Positions 1-9,281 are shown, numbered from the stretch's first letter. The stretch is 32,365 nucleotides of DNA from Demequina sp. (GCF_024642165.1 NZ_JAHEBP010000002.1:1-32365), one strand, 5' to 3'. Numbers and translations: made by a program. Notes: generated from the letters alone by a model not told the origin.

Positions 1-242
1 CCGGCGACATCCGCCGCGGACCCGCCCGGGCGCCGGCCCGTGGTGACGCGCTGCCACGGGCGTGCCAGCTCCTCCGAGTCGGCGCTCACGGGCACCGCAC
101 CGCGCGGGCGCTCGCCTGCCACCAGGGTCGACGACTGCGGGCGGGCCTGGGCTCCGCGCGGCTCCGACTCGCGCGCGGACGTTCCGGCCGGCCGCGCCTC
201 GGGACGCACCGTGGGCCGGGGCGGGCGGCGCGCCTCAGCCAT
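1..242 (-). CDS. ftsQ: FtsQ-like division protein, N-terminal part only
   Basis: This is the first 80 codons of a gene that runs off the left edge. The ATG at 242 lies inside the last codons of murC, an 8-base overlap. The visible part is rich in Pro, Arg and Ala, has low complexity, and contains no membrane segment, as expected for the long cytoplasmic tail of actinobacterial FtsQ before its single transmembrane helix and POTRA domain. The identification rests on position: murC followed by ftsQ is the usual order at this end of the dcw cluster. FtsQ is a bitopic divisome protein that links FtsL/FtsB to the early ring. No diagnostic domain is visible, so another membrane protein cannot be excluded from these residues alone. 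Confidence 0.6.
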   Translation of the reverse strand, partial: MAEARRPPRPTVRPEARPAGTSARESEPRGAQARPQSSTLVAGERPRGAVPVSADSEELARPWQRVTTGRRPGGSAADVA

Positions 243-1593
243 CGGTGCCCTCCCGGCGCGCGAGACGCTCCAGGATCCAGTCCGCGGCGAGCGTCACGGG
301 ACCGGAGCCGACCGTGAAGACGGTGTCGCCCGGACGCGCCAGCTCCGCCGCGATGCGGGCGGCGTCCTCGAGGTCGGAGGCCATCGTGAGGCTGGACGAG
401 CCGGGCATGTCGACGTGCGCCGCGATCGACTCGGACGTCACCCCGGGGATGGGATCCTCGCGGTCCCCGTGCACCGGCGCGAGCACCACATCCGCGTCCG
501 CAACCGAGAGCGCGCGCCCGAAGGCCGCGGCGTGGACCTGGGTCCGGCTGAACAACGCGGGCTGGAACAGCACCACGAGCCGTCCCGCTCCCCCGGCGCG
601 TGCGGCACTCAGCAGCGCGGCGACCTCGGTGGGGTGATGGGCGTAGTCGTCGATGACGCGGACGCCGGCCGCCTCGCCCCGCAGTTGATAGCGCCGGCCG
701 GTGCCGGCGAAGTCCGCGAACGCCGCCGCGGCGGTGTGGGGATCAGCGCCCATCTCCACGGCGGCGAGCCAGGCGGCGGTCGCATTGAGGCGGTTGTGAA
801 AACCCGGAGCGGTCACGGTCAACGGCACCACCAGGTCGCCGCGCACGATGCCCGTGGCGTCGACCACCGCGTCCGCCCCCGGCGCGGAGCCGTAGGTGAG
901 GACCCGCCTGCCGTGTGACCGCGCATCGTCCGCGAGTCGCCGCACCACAGGGTCGTCGACGCAGGCGACCACGGTGCCGGACTGCGCGGCGAAGTCCGCG
1001 AAGGCGCGGTGGAGGTTCTCGACGGTGCCGTGGTAGTCCAGGTGGTCCGGCTCGATGTTGAGCAGGATCGACACCTCGGGCCGGTAGCGCAGGAACGAGC
1101 CGTCCGATTCGTCCGCCTCGAGCACCGAGATGCCCGCCGACCCGGCGTATCCGCCGGCGACCGCGCCCTCGATGCCGAACACCCGGGCGCCCACCGCGAA
1201 CCCGGCGTCGATCCCGCCGGCGTGCAGGGCGTGAGCGACCATCGCCGAGGTGGTGGTCTTGCCGTGGGACCCTGCGACCGCGACCAGCCGTTCTCCCTCC
1301 AGGGCCCTCACGAGGGCCTCGGACCGGTGCCACACGGGGATTCCGAGCTCCCGCGCGCGCACCAGCTCGACGTTGGTGTCGCGCACCGCCGTCGACACCA
1401 CCACGGCGGCCGCGCCGGCGACCAGTTCCGGGTCGTGGCCGATGCGCACATCCATGCCGGCGTCGCGCAGCGCCACGAAGTACGCGCTCTCGCGAAGATC
1501 CGTGCCGGTGACCTCATAGCCGCGCGCCGCGGTCAGGCGGGCGACCGCCGACATCCCCGAACCGCCCACCGCGATGAAGTGGATCCGGGTCAC
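235..1593 (-). CDS. murC: UDP-N-acetylmuramate--L-alanine ligase MurC
   Basis: MurC adds L-alanine to UDP-MurNAc with ATP, the first amino acid of the peptidoglycan stem peptide, in the cytoplasm. The 452-residue protein has the N-terminal nucleotide-sugar fold with GGSGMS near residues 10-15, the ATP loop GSHGKTTT at 108-115, the EADESDGSF segment near 160, NIEPDHLDYHG near 180-189, and a C-terminal ligase domain with DDYAHHPTEV. This set separates MurC from MurD, E and F. The GTG start at 1593 overlaps the murG stop by four bases (GTGA). A longer open frame runs upstream, but it only covers murG in another frame. The 3' end overlaps the ftsQ start by 8 bases, so translation of all three is probably coupled. 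Confidence 0.97.
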   Translation of the reverse strand: MTRIHFIAVGGSGMSAVARLTAARGYEVTGTDLRESAYFVALRDAGMDVRIGHDPELVAGAAAVVVSTAVRDTNVELVRARELGIPVWHRSEALVRALEGERLVAVAGSHGKTTTSAMVAHALHAGGIDAGFAVGARVFGIEGAVAGGYAGSAGISVLEADESDGSFLRYRPEVSILLNIEPDHLDYHGTVENLHRAFADFAAQSGTVVACVDDPVVRRLADDARSHGRRVLTYGSAPGADAVVDATGIVRGDLVVPLTVTAPGFHNRLNATAAWLAAVEMGADPHTAAAAFADFAGTGRRYQLRGEAAGVRVIDDYAHHPTEVAALLSAARAGGAGRLVVLFQPALFSRTQVHAAAFGRALSVADADVVLAPVHGDREDPIPGVTSESIAAHVDMPGSSSLTMASDLEDAARIAAELARPGDTVFTVGSGPVTLAADWILERLARREGTDG

Positions 1594-2702
1594 AGCGCGC
1601 CTTCCACCATGTCGGCGAGGCGCGCCGCCCCATCCGCGATGCCGATGCCGCGCGCGGCCGCGCGCATCGCCGCCGCCGCGGTGGGATCGAGCACCATGCT
1701 CTCGGCGTGCAGCGTGAGGGCGGCCGGCGTGAGATCCGCATCGGCGACCAGCACCGCGGCTCCCGCCTCGACCGCGGCCCGCGCGTTCAGCGCCTGCTCG
1801 CCGTTGCCGTGAGGCAGCGGGACATACAGCGCCGGCAGACCCAGCGCGCCGATCTCGCACACGGTCGCGGCTCCCGATCTGCACACCACGGCGGACGCCG
1901 CGGCGAAGGCGCCGGCCATGTCGTGCGAGTACTCGGCGACCTCGTACATGGCGCGATCCGCCGCCGGCAGCGCCGCCTGGGCGCGGTACGCCTCCTCGGT
2001 CTTGCCGTGGCCCGTGAGATGGATGAGATGGATGCCGTGCCCGACGAGGGTGGGGACCGCCGCCGCGAGCGCCGCGTTGAGGCTGGCCGCGCCCAGTGAG
2101 CCCCCGAACACGAGCAGCACCGGCGCGTCGGAGGCCCAACCGCGGGACTCCCGCGCGGCGGTGATCGCGCGCGACCGCGTCGCGGGCGACCCCAGGGTGT
2201 GGGCGAGAAGCTCGAGATCGGGACGCAGCGGCAGTCCGGTCACCTGCGCGTGGCGCAGCGGCGTCCCGGGGAACGTCACGGCGACGTGCTCGGTGAGACG
2301 CGCACCGAGCCGGTTGGCGATGCCCGGCTTGGCGTTCGCCTCGTGGACCACGATGGGCAGGCCGCGCCGGCGCGCCGCAAGATAGACCGGAGTGGACACG
2401 TAGCCGCCGAAGCCCACCACCGCATCGGCGCTCACCTCGTCGATGGCGTCCTCGCACGCGGAGATCGCGCGGCGCAGACGCGCGGGGAAGCGCACCGCCG
2501 CGCCGTCGGGGCGGCGCGGGAACGGGACCTTCTCGATCTCGACCAGCTGCAGGCCGGCGCGGGGCACCAGGTCCGCCTCCAGCCCCTCGGCGGTGCCGAC
2601 GGCCGTGACGTCGTGGCTCCTCTCGAGCAGGGTCGCGGCGGTGGCGAGCAGCGGGTTGACGTGGCCGGCCGTGCCGCCGCCGGCGAGCAGCAGGCTAGCC
2701 AC
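1590..2702 (-). CDS. murG: UDP-GlcNAc:lipid I GlcNAc transferase MurG
   Basis: MurG transfers GlcNAc from UDP-GlcNAc to lipid I on the inner face of the membrane, giving lipid II. The 370-residue protein is of normal length. It carries the N-terminal glycine loop GGGTAGH at 8-14, HEAN near 120-123, the second glycine loop GGSLGAASLN at 200-209, and the donor-binding stretch CRSGAATVCEIGALGLPAL with a following HGNGEQ. These are hallmarks of the GT28 family. Translation starts at GTG 2702, overlapping the ftsW stop by 8 bases, and ends in a four-base GTGA overlap with murC. No separate promoter is evident, so expression should depend on the upstream cluster. Confidence 0.97.
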   Translation of the reverse strand: MASLLLAGGGTAGHVNPLLATAATLLERSHDVTAVGTAEGLEADLVPRAGLQLVEIEKVPFPRRPDGAAVRFPARLRRAISACEDAIDEVSADAVVGFGGYVSTPVYLAARRRGLPIVVHEANAKPGIANRLGARLTEHVAVTFPGTPLRHAQVTGLPLRPDLELLAHTLGSPATRSRAITAARESRGWASDAPVLLVFGGSLGAASLNAALAAAVPTLVGHGIHLIHLTGHGKTEEAYRAQAALPAADRAMYEVAEYSHDMAGAFAAASAVVCRSGAATVCEIGALGLPALYVPLPHGNGEQALNARAAVEAGAAVLVADADLTPAALTLHAESMVLDPTAAAAMRAAARGIGIADGAARLADMVEGAL

Positions 2703-3909
2703 GGCGACGTCCGCGCGAGAGCACGGCGAGCGAGCGCCGCACCACGGAGGGACGCGCGGCGAACGCCTCCGCGGCGCCCGGCTCGCTGCGCGCGAAGGAC
2801 ATCAGCACGCCCAGGGCCGCGAGCGACATGATGAGCGACGATCCGCCAGAGGAGACCAGCGGCAAGGGCACGCCGGTGACGGGAGCCAGCTCGAGGACCA
2901 CGGCGATGTTGATGCACGCCTGGACCACGATCCATGCTCCGATGGCGGCCCCGGAGATCTGGACGAACCGGTCCGTGGCGCGGGTCACGATGCGGGTGAT
3001 GGCGATGATCATCATCGCGTACGCCGCGAGCACCAGCAGGGTGCCGATGAGGCCGAACTCCTCGCCGATGATGGCGAAGATGTAGTCGTTGTCCGCCGCG
3101 GGCAGGTAGCCCCACTTCTCGCGGCTCATGCCCGGGCCGAGCCCCCACAACCCTCCGGAGGCGAGCGCCCAGGTGCCGTGCGTCTGCTGCCAGCAGGCGT
3201 CCACGTCGTCGCAGGAGCCGCTCGCCCACTGCGTCAGGCGCGCCATGCGGGTGGTGCCGGAGTTGAGCAGCACCACGATGCCGGTCGCGGCGAAGGCGCC
3301 GAAGATCCCGAAGAATCGTGCGGGCACTCCGGCGACCCAGAACGCGACGGCGACCAGCACCAGCATCACCATCGCGGTGCCCATGTCGCGGCCGGCGAGC
3401 ACCAGCCCGATGACCCCGATCGCGACGATCCCGCCCGGGAGCATGACGTGCTTGAGGTTGGTGAGGCGCTTGCGGAACGTCGACAACACCACGCCCAGGT
3501 AGAGCGCGAGGCCCAGCTTGGCCGCCTCCGACGGCTGGAAGCTGAATCCGCCGATCCGGATCCAGGCCTGGTTGCCGCCCACCGTGATGCCGTGCGTGAG
3601 GACCACGAGCAGGAGCACGACCGAGGAGAACAGGAGCCACGGCGCGGCGCGCTTCCAGAACATCACCGGCAGCCTGGACCCCACCACCATCGCGGCGAGC
3701 CCGGCCGTGAGCGCCATCAACTGCGTGAGAAACAGGCCATAGGCATTGCTGGAGCCCGCGCGGATGGATGCGACCGACGAGCTCGACAGCACCACCGCGA
3801 GGCCCACGAGCACCAGGATGGTGGTCGACGCGACCAGGAGGTAGTACGTGGCTGCCGGAGATCGCCAGGCAGTGACAGCATTCTCGGGCCGTGCCGCGGT
3901 CGCCGTCAT
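2695..3909 (-). CDS. ftsW: Septal peptidoglycan glycosyltransferase FtsW
   Basis: This is a 404-residue SEDS-family polytopic membrane protein with about ten hydrophobic segments after a short cytoplasmic N-terminus. FtsW polymerises lipid II at the septum together with the class B PBP FtsI. Recognisable SEDS motifs include GGNQAWIRIGGFSFQPSE in the first third, AGRDMGT in the middle, NDYIFAIIGEEFGLIG, and PLPLVSSGGSS near the C-terminus. The ATG at 3909 has a strong Shine-Dalgarno, GGAGGTGG at 3911-3918, which overlaps the murD stop codon. Other long open frames read further upstream through murD but have no support. Its place between murD and murG, rather than beside a rodA/pbpA pair, supports FtsW over RodA. 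Confidence 0.95.
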   Translation of the reverse strand: MTATAARPENAVTAWRSPAATYYLLVASTTILVLVGLAVVLSSSSVASIRAGSSNAYGLFLTQLMALTAGLAAMVVGSRLPVMFWKRAAPWLLFSSVVLLLVVLTHGITVGGNQAWIRIGGFSFQPSEAAKLGLALYLGVVLSTFRKRLTNLKHVMLPGGIVAIGVIGLVLAGRDMGTAMVMLVLVAVAFWVAGVPARFFGIFGAFAATGIVVLLNSGTTRMARLTQWASGSCDDVDACWQQTHGTWALASGGLWGLGPGMSREKWGYLPAADNDYIFAIIGEEFGLIGTLLVLAAYAMMIIAITRIVTRATDRFVQISGAAIGAWIVVQACINIAVVLELAPVTGVPLPLVSSGGSSLIMSLAALGVLMSFARSEPGAAEAFAARPSVVRRSLAVLSRGRRRG

Positions 3910-3917
3910 GCCACCTC

Positions 3918-5282
3918 CTAGCGGTCCAACGCCTCCACCGCCCTGGTGAACGCCTCTCCTCGATCCGCGTAACTGCGGAACTGATCCATCGATGCACAGG
4001 CAGGCGACAGGAGGACGGTGTCCCCCGGCTCCGCGAGCCCACGGGCGGCGTCCACCGCCCGCTGCATCACATCCTCCCCCGGAGCCACCGTGACCACGGG
4101 GATCTCCGGCGCGTGTGTCGCGAGCGCGCTCGCGAGAGGATCCTGGTCGACCCCGATGAGCACGGCGGCGCGCACGCGGCCCGCGATCTCCTCGACGAGC
4201 CCGGCGAACTCCTGGCCCTTGGCGAGCCCGCCGGCGAGCCACACCACGGATCGGGGCGCGCGGCCGCCGAAAGCGGCCTGGACGGCGTGGGCGTTCGTGG
4301 CCTTCGAGTCGTCGACGTACGTCACGCCGTCGAGGTCGCGCACGAACGCGCTGCGGTGCTGGTCGAGACGGAACCCCCGCAGCCCGTCGCGGACCGCGGC
4401 CGCCGGAACGCCGACGGCCCGGCACAGCGCCGCCGCGCTCAGCGCGTTGACGGCGAGGTACGGCGGCACATCGCCGGCGACCAGGTGCGCCAGGTCGGAC
4501 ACCTGGCCCAGCTCGATCGCCTCACGGCGCCGATGCGGGGTGAAGGCGCGGTCGCACAGCACGCCGTCGACGATCCCCAGCTGGGACAGGCCGGGCACGC
4601 CGAGAGTGACGCCGATGGCGCGTGCGCCCTCGACCACGTCGGCCTCCTCGACCATCCGCTCCACGGCGGCATCCGCGGCGGGGTAGACGCACGCGACCTG
4701 AACGTGCTGATAGACCTTCGCCTTGTCGGCGCGGTACGCCTCGACGCTGCCGTGCCAGTCGGCGTGGTCGTTGTCGGCGTTGAGACACACCGCGGCGTGC
4801 GGCGAGATGGTGTGCGCGAAGTGCAGCTGCAGGCTCGCGATCTCGACCGCCACCAGGTCGGACCGCTCGCGCGCGGCGTGGATCACTGGGATGCCCATGT
4901 TGCCGCACACCCGCACGTCGAGTCCGGCCGCCTCCGCGATCGCCCCCACCATCTGAGTGGTGGTGGTCTTGCCGTTGGTGCCGGTCACCATCACCCACGG
5001 GATGCCGGGACGCCTCACGCGCCACGCGAACTCCATCTCCGACCAGATCTCGAGGCCCGCCGCCAGGCACGCCTGGACCTCCGCAGAATGCGGCGCGAAC
5101 CCGGGAGACGCCATCACGACGTCGAACGTCCCCAAGTCCACCCCGGCGAGGTCCCGGTGATCCGCCGCACCATTCGCGTCGACCGTGACCGGCGTGCCGC
5201 CCAGCTCGCGGGTCACCTCGGCTGCGGACCGGCCCGCGACCCCGACCCCCAGGATCAGGACGCGCCTGCCCTCGAGCGTCAC
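3918..5282 (-). CDS. murD: UDP-MurNAc-L-Ala--D-glutamate ligase MurD
   Basis: MurD adds D-glutamate to UDP-MurNAc-L-alanine with ATP in the cytoplasm. The 454-residue protein has an N-terminal Rossmann-like domain starting RRVLILGVGVAGRSAAE, the ATP loop GTNGKTTTTQM, NADNDHADWHGS in the central domain, and the C-terminal ligase domain with DDSKATNAHA and LSPACASMDQF. The last two are characteristic of MurD rather than MurE or MurF. The GTG start at 5282 overlaps the mraY stop (GTGA), and the stop lies 8 bases before ftsW within the ftsW ribosome binding site. A much longer open frame continues upstream through mraY in another frame and is a shadow. Confidence 0.97.
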   Translation of the reverse strand: MTLEGRRVLILGVGVAGRSAAEVTRELGGTPVTVDANGAADHRDLAGVDLGTFDVVMASPGFAPHSAEVQACLAAGLEIWSEMEFAWRVRRPGIPWVMVTGTNGKTTTTQMVGAIAEAAGLDVRVCGNMGIPVIHAARERSDLVAVEIASLQLHFAHTISPHAAVCLNADNDHADWHGSVEAYRADKAKVYQHVQVACVYPAADAAVERMVEEADVVEGARAIGVTLGVPGLSQLGIVDGVLCDRAFTPHRRREAIELGQVSDLAHLVAGDVPPYLAVNALSAAALCRAVGVPAAAVRDGLRGFRLDQHRSAFVRDLDGVTYVDDSKATNAHAVQAAFGGRAPRSVVWLAGGLAKGQEFAGLVEEIAGRVRAAVLIGVDQDPLASALATHAPEIPVVTVAPGEDVMQRAVDAARGLAEPGDTVLLSPACASMDQFRSYADRGEAFTRAVEALDR

Positions 5283-6364
5283 TGCGAGGCCACCCACTCC
5301 GCATAGAAGATGCCCACTCCCAGACCGGTGAACATCGCGGCGATGATCCAGAACCGCGTCACGATGGTGACCTCGCCCCAACCCATCAGCTCGAAGTGGT
5401 GATGCAGCGGCGCCATCTTGAACAGGCGTCTGCCTCGGGAGACCTTGAACCAGCCGATCTGGAGCACCGAGCTGGCGACCACGAGGACGAACAGTCCTCC
5501 GACCACCACGCCCAGCACCTCGGTGCGCGACAGGATGGTGACTCCCGCGATCGCGCCGCCGAGCGCGAGGGAGCCCGTGTCGCCCATGAAGATCTTGGCC
5601 GGGCTGGTGTTCCACCACAGGAAGCCCAGGCTGGCGCCGGCGACCGCCCCGGCGAGGATCCCCAGGTCCCAGGGGTCTCGCACCTCGTAGCAGAGGGAAC
5701 CGGCGGTGGGCTCGCCGCACTTCTGGTTGAGCTGCCAGATGAGGATGAGCACGTAGGCGCCGAAGAAGATGACGGCGGTTCCCGACGCGAGGCCGTCGAG
5801 ACCGTCCGTGAGGTTGACCGCGTTCGACCAGGCGGTGATGAGGAAGTTCGACCAGACCACGAACAGCACGAGCGCGACCGTGGGACCCCAGATCGCGAGG
5901 TCGAGCTTGGTGTCCCGCAAGAAGGAGATCGCGGTGGAGCCCGGCGTCACGCCATTCGCATCGGGGAACTGGAGCGCCAGGATCCCGAAGGTGATGCCCA
6001 CCACGCCCTGACCCAGGAACTTCCACCTGGCCTTGAGGCCCAGCGACCGCTCACGGGAGATCTTGATCGAGTCGTCGAGGAAGCCCACCACGCCCAGCCC
6101 GACCATGAGGAAGACGACGAGCAGCGACGAGACGGACGGCCCGCGTCCCACGAGCACGTTCCCGCCGAGCCAGCCGAGCACCGTGGCGAGGATGATGACG
6201 ATGCCGCCCATGGTGGGCGTGCCACGCTTGACGTGGTGACTCGCCGGGCCGTCCTGGCGGATGAATTGACCGAACTGGCGGCGCGTCAGGTAGCGGATGA
6301 GAACCGGGGTCACGAGGAGCGAGACGAGCACGCCGAGGCCCGCTGCGAAGATGACCGCCTTCAT
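5279..6364 (-). CDS. mraY: Phospho-MurNAc-pentapeptide transferase MraY
   Basis: MraY is the integral membrane enzyme that moves phospho-MurNAc-pentapeptide onto undecaprenyl phosphate to make lipid I. The 361 residues carry about ten membrane segments and the family's catalytic signatures: FLDDSIKI with Asp97-Asp98, NLTDGLDGLASG at 184-195, FMGDTGSLALGG near 259-270, and the histidine triad MAPLHHHFE at 317-325. Residues around 211-231 form a polar insert with two cysteines between membrane helices, facing out by the usual topology. The ATG at 6364 overlaps the murF stop in an ATGA and the gene ends in a GTGA overlap with murD, so it is embedded in a coupled chain. Confidence 0.97.
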   Translation of the reverse strand: MKAVIFAAGLGVLVSLLVTPVLIRYLTRRQFGQFIRQDGPASHHVKRGTPTMGGIVIILATVLGWLGGNVLVGRGPSVSSLLVVFLMVGLGVVGFLDDSIKISRERSLGLKARWKFLGQGVVGITFGILALQFPDANGVTPGSTAISFLRDTKLDLAIWGPTVALVLFVVWSNFLITAWSNAVNLTDGLDGLASGTAVIFFGAYVLILIWQLNQKCGEPTAGSLCYEVRDPWDLGILAGAVAGASLGFLWWNTSPAKIFMGDTGSLALGGAIAGVTILSRTEVLGVVVGGLFVLVVASSVLQIGWFKVSRGRRLFKMAPLHHHFELMGWGEVTIVTRFWIIAAMFTGLGVGIFYAEWVASQ

Positions 6365-7740
6365 GCGACTCCTCCCACGAGCTGGTCGGCGAGCTCCCAG
6401 AGGCCCGAACCGTGCGACGCCTTGACCAGCACGGTATCGCCGGGATTCAGCATCGTGTCCAGCAGCTCCCGCGCCTCGCCGATTGTAGCGACGTACGCCG
6501 CCTCATCGCCCCAGGAGCCCTCCCGGACCGCGGCGACGTAGGCGGGCCGGGCACCCGGGCCCACCACGATCAGATGGTCGATCCCCAGCCGCACCACGTC
6601 CGTGCCGATCTCGGTATGGATGGTGGCCGACGCGTCGCCCAGTTCGAGGATCTCGCCCACCACGGCCACGGTGCGGCCTCCGTCGGCGACGTGCTTGAGC
6701 GCGCGCAGCGCCGCCCGCATCGACTCGATCGAGGCGTTGTACGCGTCGTCGATCACGGTGATCCCGTCGGGTCGCTCGGTGACGGCCATGCGATGGCGCG
6801 ACAGGGGCCCCGCGGCCGCCACGCGCGCCCACGCCTCGTGCGGATCGAGGCCGCATTCGAGGCACACGGCCAGCGCCGCCAAAGCGTTCGTGAGGTGGTG
6901 CTCCCCCACCAGCGCGAGCGTCCTCGCCTCGAGCTCGATCGGAGGCTCGCCGGCGAGTGTCACGGCGGCGTGGGCGCGACCTCGGTCGCTCGAGACGGTG
7001 CCCGCCGCCACATTCCCGTGCCCGATGCCGAAGGTGACCGCCCGCGGGGCGAGCGTCGCCATGGCGGCCACGCGCGCATCGTCCGCGTTGAGGACGGCGA
7101 CTCCGGAGGGCACCAGCCCCAGCACGATCTCGCTCTTGGCGGTCGCCACCTGCTCGGGGGAGGCGTATTCGCCCATGTGCGCGGTGCCGACGATCAGGGC
7201 CACCGCGATGTCGAGCGGGGCGATGCCGGTGAGATAGGCGATGTGGCCCAGACCGCTTGCGCCCATCTCGAGCACGAGGTGTCGCGTCGACGCGTCGGCG
7301 CGCAGGATCGTGAGCGGCAGGCCGATCTCGTTGTTGAAGCTCCCGACGGGTGCGACCACGTCGGGCAACGCCTGGGCAAGCAGATCCTTGGTGGTGGTCT
7401 TTCCATTGGAGCCGGTGATGCCGATCACCACGAGCTCGCCCTCGGTGCGCAGCAGCGCGAGATAGGCGCGCGCGAGCAGGCCGAGCGCGACGGTGACGTC
7501 CTCGACCAGCACGTGCGGGGCGTCGACTGGCACGGATACCAGGCTCAGCGACGCGCCGGCCGCCACGGCCTGCGGCACGAAGTCGTGGCCGTCGACGCGC
7601 TCGCCGATGAACGCCACGTACAGCCAGCCGGGCCTCACCGCGCGCGAGTCGTTGTCGACGCCGTGGATCGTGGTGTCCACGTCCGCGGCGAGCGTTCCCC
7701 GCACCGCGTTGGCGACCCACTGGGCCGTGACGGGCCTCAT
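6361..7740 (-). CDS. murF: UDP-MurNAc-tripeptide--D-Ala-D-Ala ligase MurF
   Basis: MurF adds the D-Ala-D-Ala dipeptide to complete the UDP-MurNAc-pentapeptide. The 459-residue protein has an N-terminal substrate domain with DNDSRAVRPGWLYVAF, the ATP loop GITGSNGKTTTKD near 107-119, the central-domain segment ending in NADD, and VIDDAYNAS in the C-terminal domain. The last motif is diagnostic of MurF. The ATG at 7740 overlaps the murE stop in an ATGA, and the 3' end overlaps mraY in the same way. A second long open frame across the same region on the same strand has an Arg-rich low-complexity translation and is only a GC-rich shadow. Confidence 0.97.
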   Translation of the reverse strand: MRPVTAQWVANAVRGTLAADVDTTIHGVDNDSRAVRPGWLYVAFIGERVDGHDFVPQAVAAGASLSLVSVPVDAPHVLVEDVTVALGLLARAYLALLRTEGELVVIGITGSNGKTTTKDLLAQALPDVVAPVGSFNNEIGLPLTILRADASTRHLVLEMGASGLGHIAYLTGIAPLDIAVALIVGTAHMGEYASPEQVATAKSEIVLGLVPSGVAVLNADDARVAAMATLAPRAVTFGIGHGNVAAGTVSSDRGRAHAAVTLAGEPPIELEARTLALVGEHHLTNALAALAVCLECGLDPHEAWARVAAAGPLSRHRMAVTERPDGITVIDDAYNASIESMRAALRALKHVADGGRTVAVVGEILELGDASATIHTEIGTDVVRLGIDHLIVVGPGARPAYVAAVREGSWGDEAAYVATIGEARELLDTMLNPGDTVLVKASHGSGLWELADQLVGGVA

Positions 7741-9281
7741 GCCCGCGCCTCTCGGACCGCCGCGAGCGCGGCAAGGAAGGCGGCGGCGTCCGTGTAGGGA
7801 TGATGCACGCCGTCGATCTCCTGGGTGGTCTCGTGGCCCTTGCCCGTGGCGATGATCGTGTCTCCGGGGCCGGCCATGCGGACGGCGCGCTCTACGGCGG
7901 CGAGTCGCGGCGAGATCTCGAGCACGTCGCGGCGGTCAGGCCGCTCGGCGTCGACCCCCTCCAGGATCCGGGCACGGATCTGGCCCGGCGGCTCCGTGCG
8001 CGGGTTCTCGTCGGTGACGATGACCACGTCCGCATGGGTGGCGGCTGCCGCCCCTAGCCCGGGTCGCTTCGAATCGTCGCGCAGGCCATCGCAGCCGAAC
8101 ACGACGAACAGCCGCCCGGGCGTGACGCCGCGCATCGCGTCGAGCACCGAGGCGAGACCATCGGGGGTGTGCGCGTAGTCGACCACGGTCAGGGGCGTGG
8201 TGGCGTCGCGCGCCGTCACCACCTCGGTCCGGCCGGGCACCCTGCGCGCGTGCTCCACTCCACGGATCGCGGCCGCGAGAGGTACCCCGATCGCATGCGC
8301 CGCGACGATCGCACCCGCGGCGTTCGACACGTTGATGATGCCCGGCAACGGGACCTCGACGTCGTGGCGCGAGCCATCGGGAGCGACCAGCACGAACCGC
8401 ATCCCGCCCCGTGCCGTGGGCTCCGCATCCACCGCGTTCCAGTCCGCACGCGGCGATCCCGGGCGCGTGGCGACGGTCTCGACCGGAACCGTGACCTCGT
8501 CGACCAGCAGGCGACCCCATTCGTCGTCGACCAGCACCACCGCCCGGTCCGCGAACTCGGGAGTGAAGATCCGAGCCTTCTCCTCGAAGTACTCCTCCAT
8601 GGTGTGGTGGAAGTCGAGGTGCTCGTAGGACAGGTTGGTGAACAGCACCACCGCGAACCGCGTCCCCGTGACGCGATCGAGGGCGATCGCCTGGGAGGAG
8701 GCCTCCGCCACGGCCGCCGTCACACCGGCCTCGCGCATGCGGGCCAGCAGGCCCTGGAGCATCGGTGCCTCGGTGGTGGTGCGCGCGCTCGGGGCGGACT
8801 GGTCCCCGATCCTCATCTCGACCGTTCCCAGCAGACCCACCGCGTCGTGGACGGTGCTCAGCGCGCCCTCGATGAGGAACGATGTGGTGGTCTTGCCGTT
8901 CGTTCCCGTGAGCCCGATGACCGGGAAGTCCCGAGACGGGTCGCCGTACACCTCGGCCGCCGCGAGGGCGGTGGCTCGGCGCGGGTGTGTGGTCACCAGC
9001 ACGGGCAGGCCGGTGGCACGCGCCGCGGGAGCGCCGTCGAGGTCGGTGAGGATCGCAGCGGCGCCCGCGGCGGCCGCCTGCGCCGCGAAGCGCACGCCGT
9101 GGATGTTCTCCCCGGGAAGGGCGCAGAACAGGTCGCCCGGCTCGATCGCGCGCGAGTCGACCGTTGCCCCCGTCACCGTGACGTCCGGACCCTCGAGATC
9201 GCCGCCCACCCTCGCCTCGATGGCGGACAGCGAGGCTCCGGCGACGCGGCTCGGGCGCATCGCGAGGTCCGGCATTGTCAC
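7737..9281 (-). CDS. murE: MurE ligase (third stem-peptide residue)
   Basis: MurE attaches the diamino acid to UDP-MurNAc-L-Ala-D-Glu. From GTG 9281 the protein is 514 residues; ATG at 9275 is an alternative two codons in. It has VDSRAIEPGDLFCAL in the N-terminal domain, the ATP loop GTNGKTTT at 126-133, the FTNLSYEHLDFH segment at 214-225, a candidate carbamylated Lys235, VDYAHTPDG near 367-375, and GKGHE near the C-terminus. The specificity loop reads ENPR at 425-428, where meso-diaminopimelate enzymes normally have DNPR, and the usual SSH motif of the central domain reads SSQ at 195-197. The substrate could therefore be ornithine or lysine; sequence alone does not settle this. It overlaps ftsI by GTGA and murF by ATGA. 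Confidence 0.95.
   Translation of the reverse strand: MTMPDLAMRPSRVAGASLSAIEARVGGDLEGPDVTVTGATVDSRAIEPGDLFCALPGENIHGVRFAAQAAAAGAAAILTDLDGAPAARATGLPVLVTTHPRRATALAAAEVYGDPSRDFPVIGLTGTNGKTTTSFLIEGALSTVHDAVGLLGTVEMRIGDQSAPSARTTTEAPMLQGLLARMREAGVTAAVAEASSQAIALDRVTGTRFAVVLFTNLSYEHLDFHHTMEEYFEEKARIFTPEFADRAVVLVDDEWGRLLVDEVTVPVETVATRPGSPRADWNAVDAEPTARGGMRFVLVAPDGSRHDVEVPLPGIINVSNAAGAIVAAHAIGVPLAAAIRGVEHARRVPGRTEVVTARDATTPLTVVDYAHTPDGLASVLDAMRGVTPGRLFVVFGCDGLRDDSKRPGLGAAAATHADVVIVTDENPRTEPPGQIRARILEGVDAERPDRRDVLEISPRLAAVERAVRMAGPGDTIIATGKGHETTQEIDGVHHPYTDAAAFLAALAAVREARA

Noticed and set aside
235-2457. A 740-codon open frame starting inside murG
   Set aside because: Only the part from GTG 1593 is MurC; the upstream part is an Arg/Gly-rich shadow of murG.
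2443-3921. Long plus-strand open frames antisense to ftsW and other dcw genes (also 5396-6541, 6412-7797, 8169-9545, 9833-11212)
   Set aside because: Low-complexity Arg/Gly/His-rich translations opposite well-supported genes; an effect of high third-position GC.
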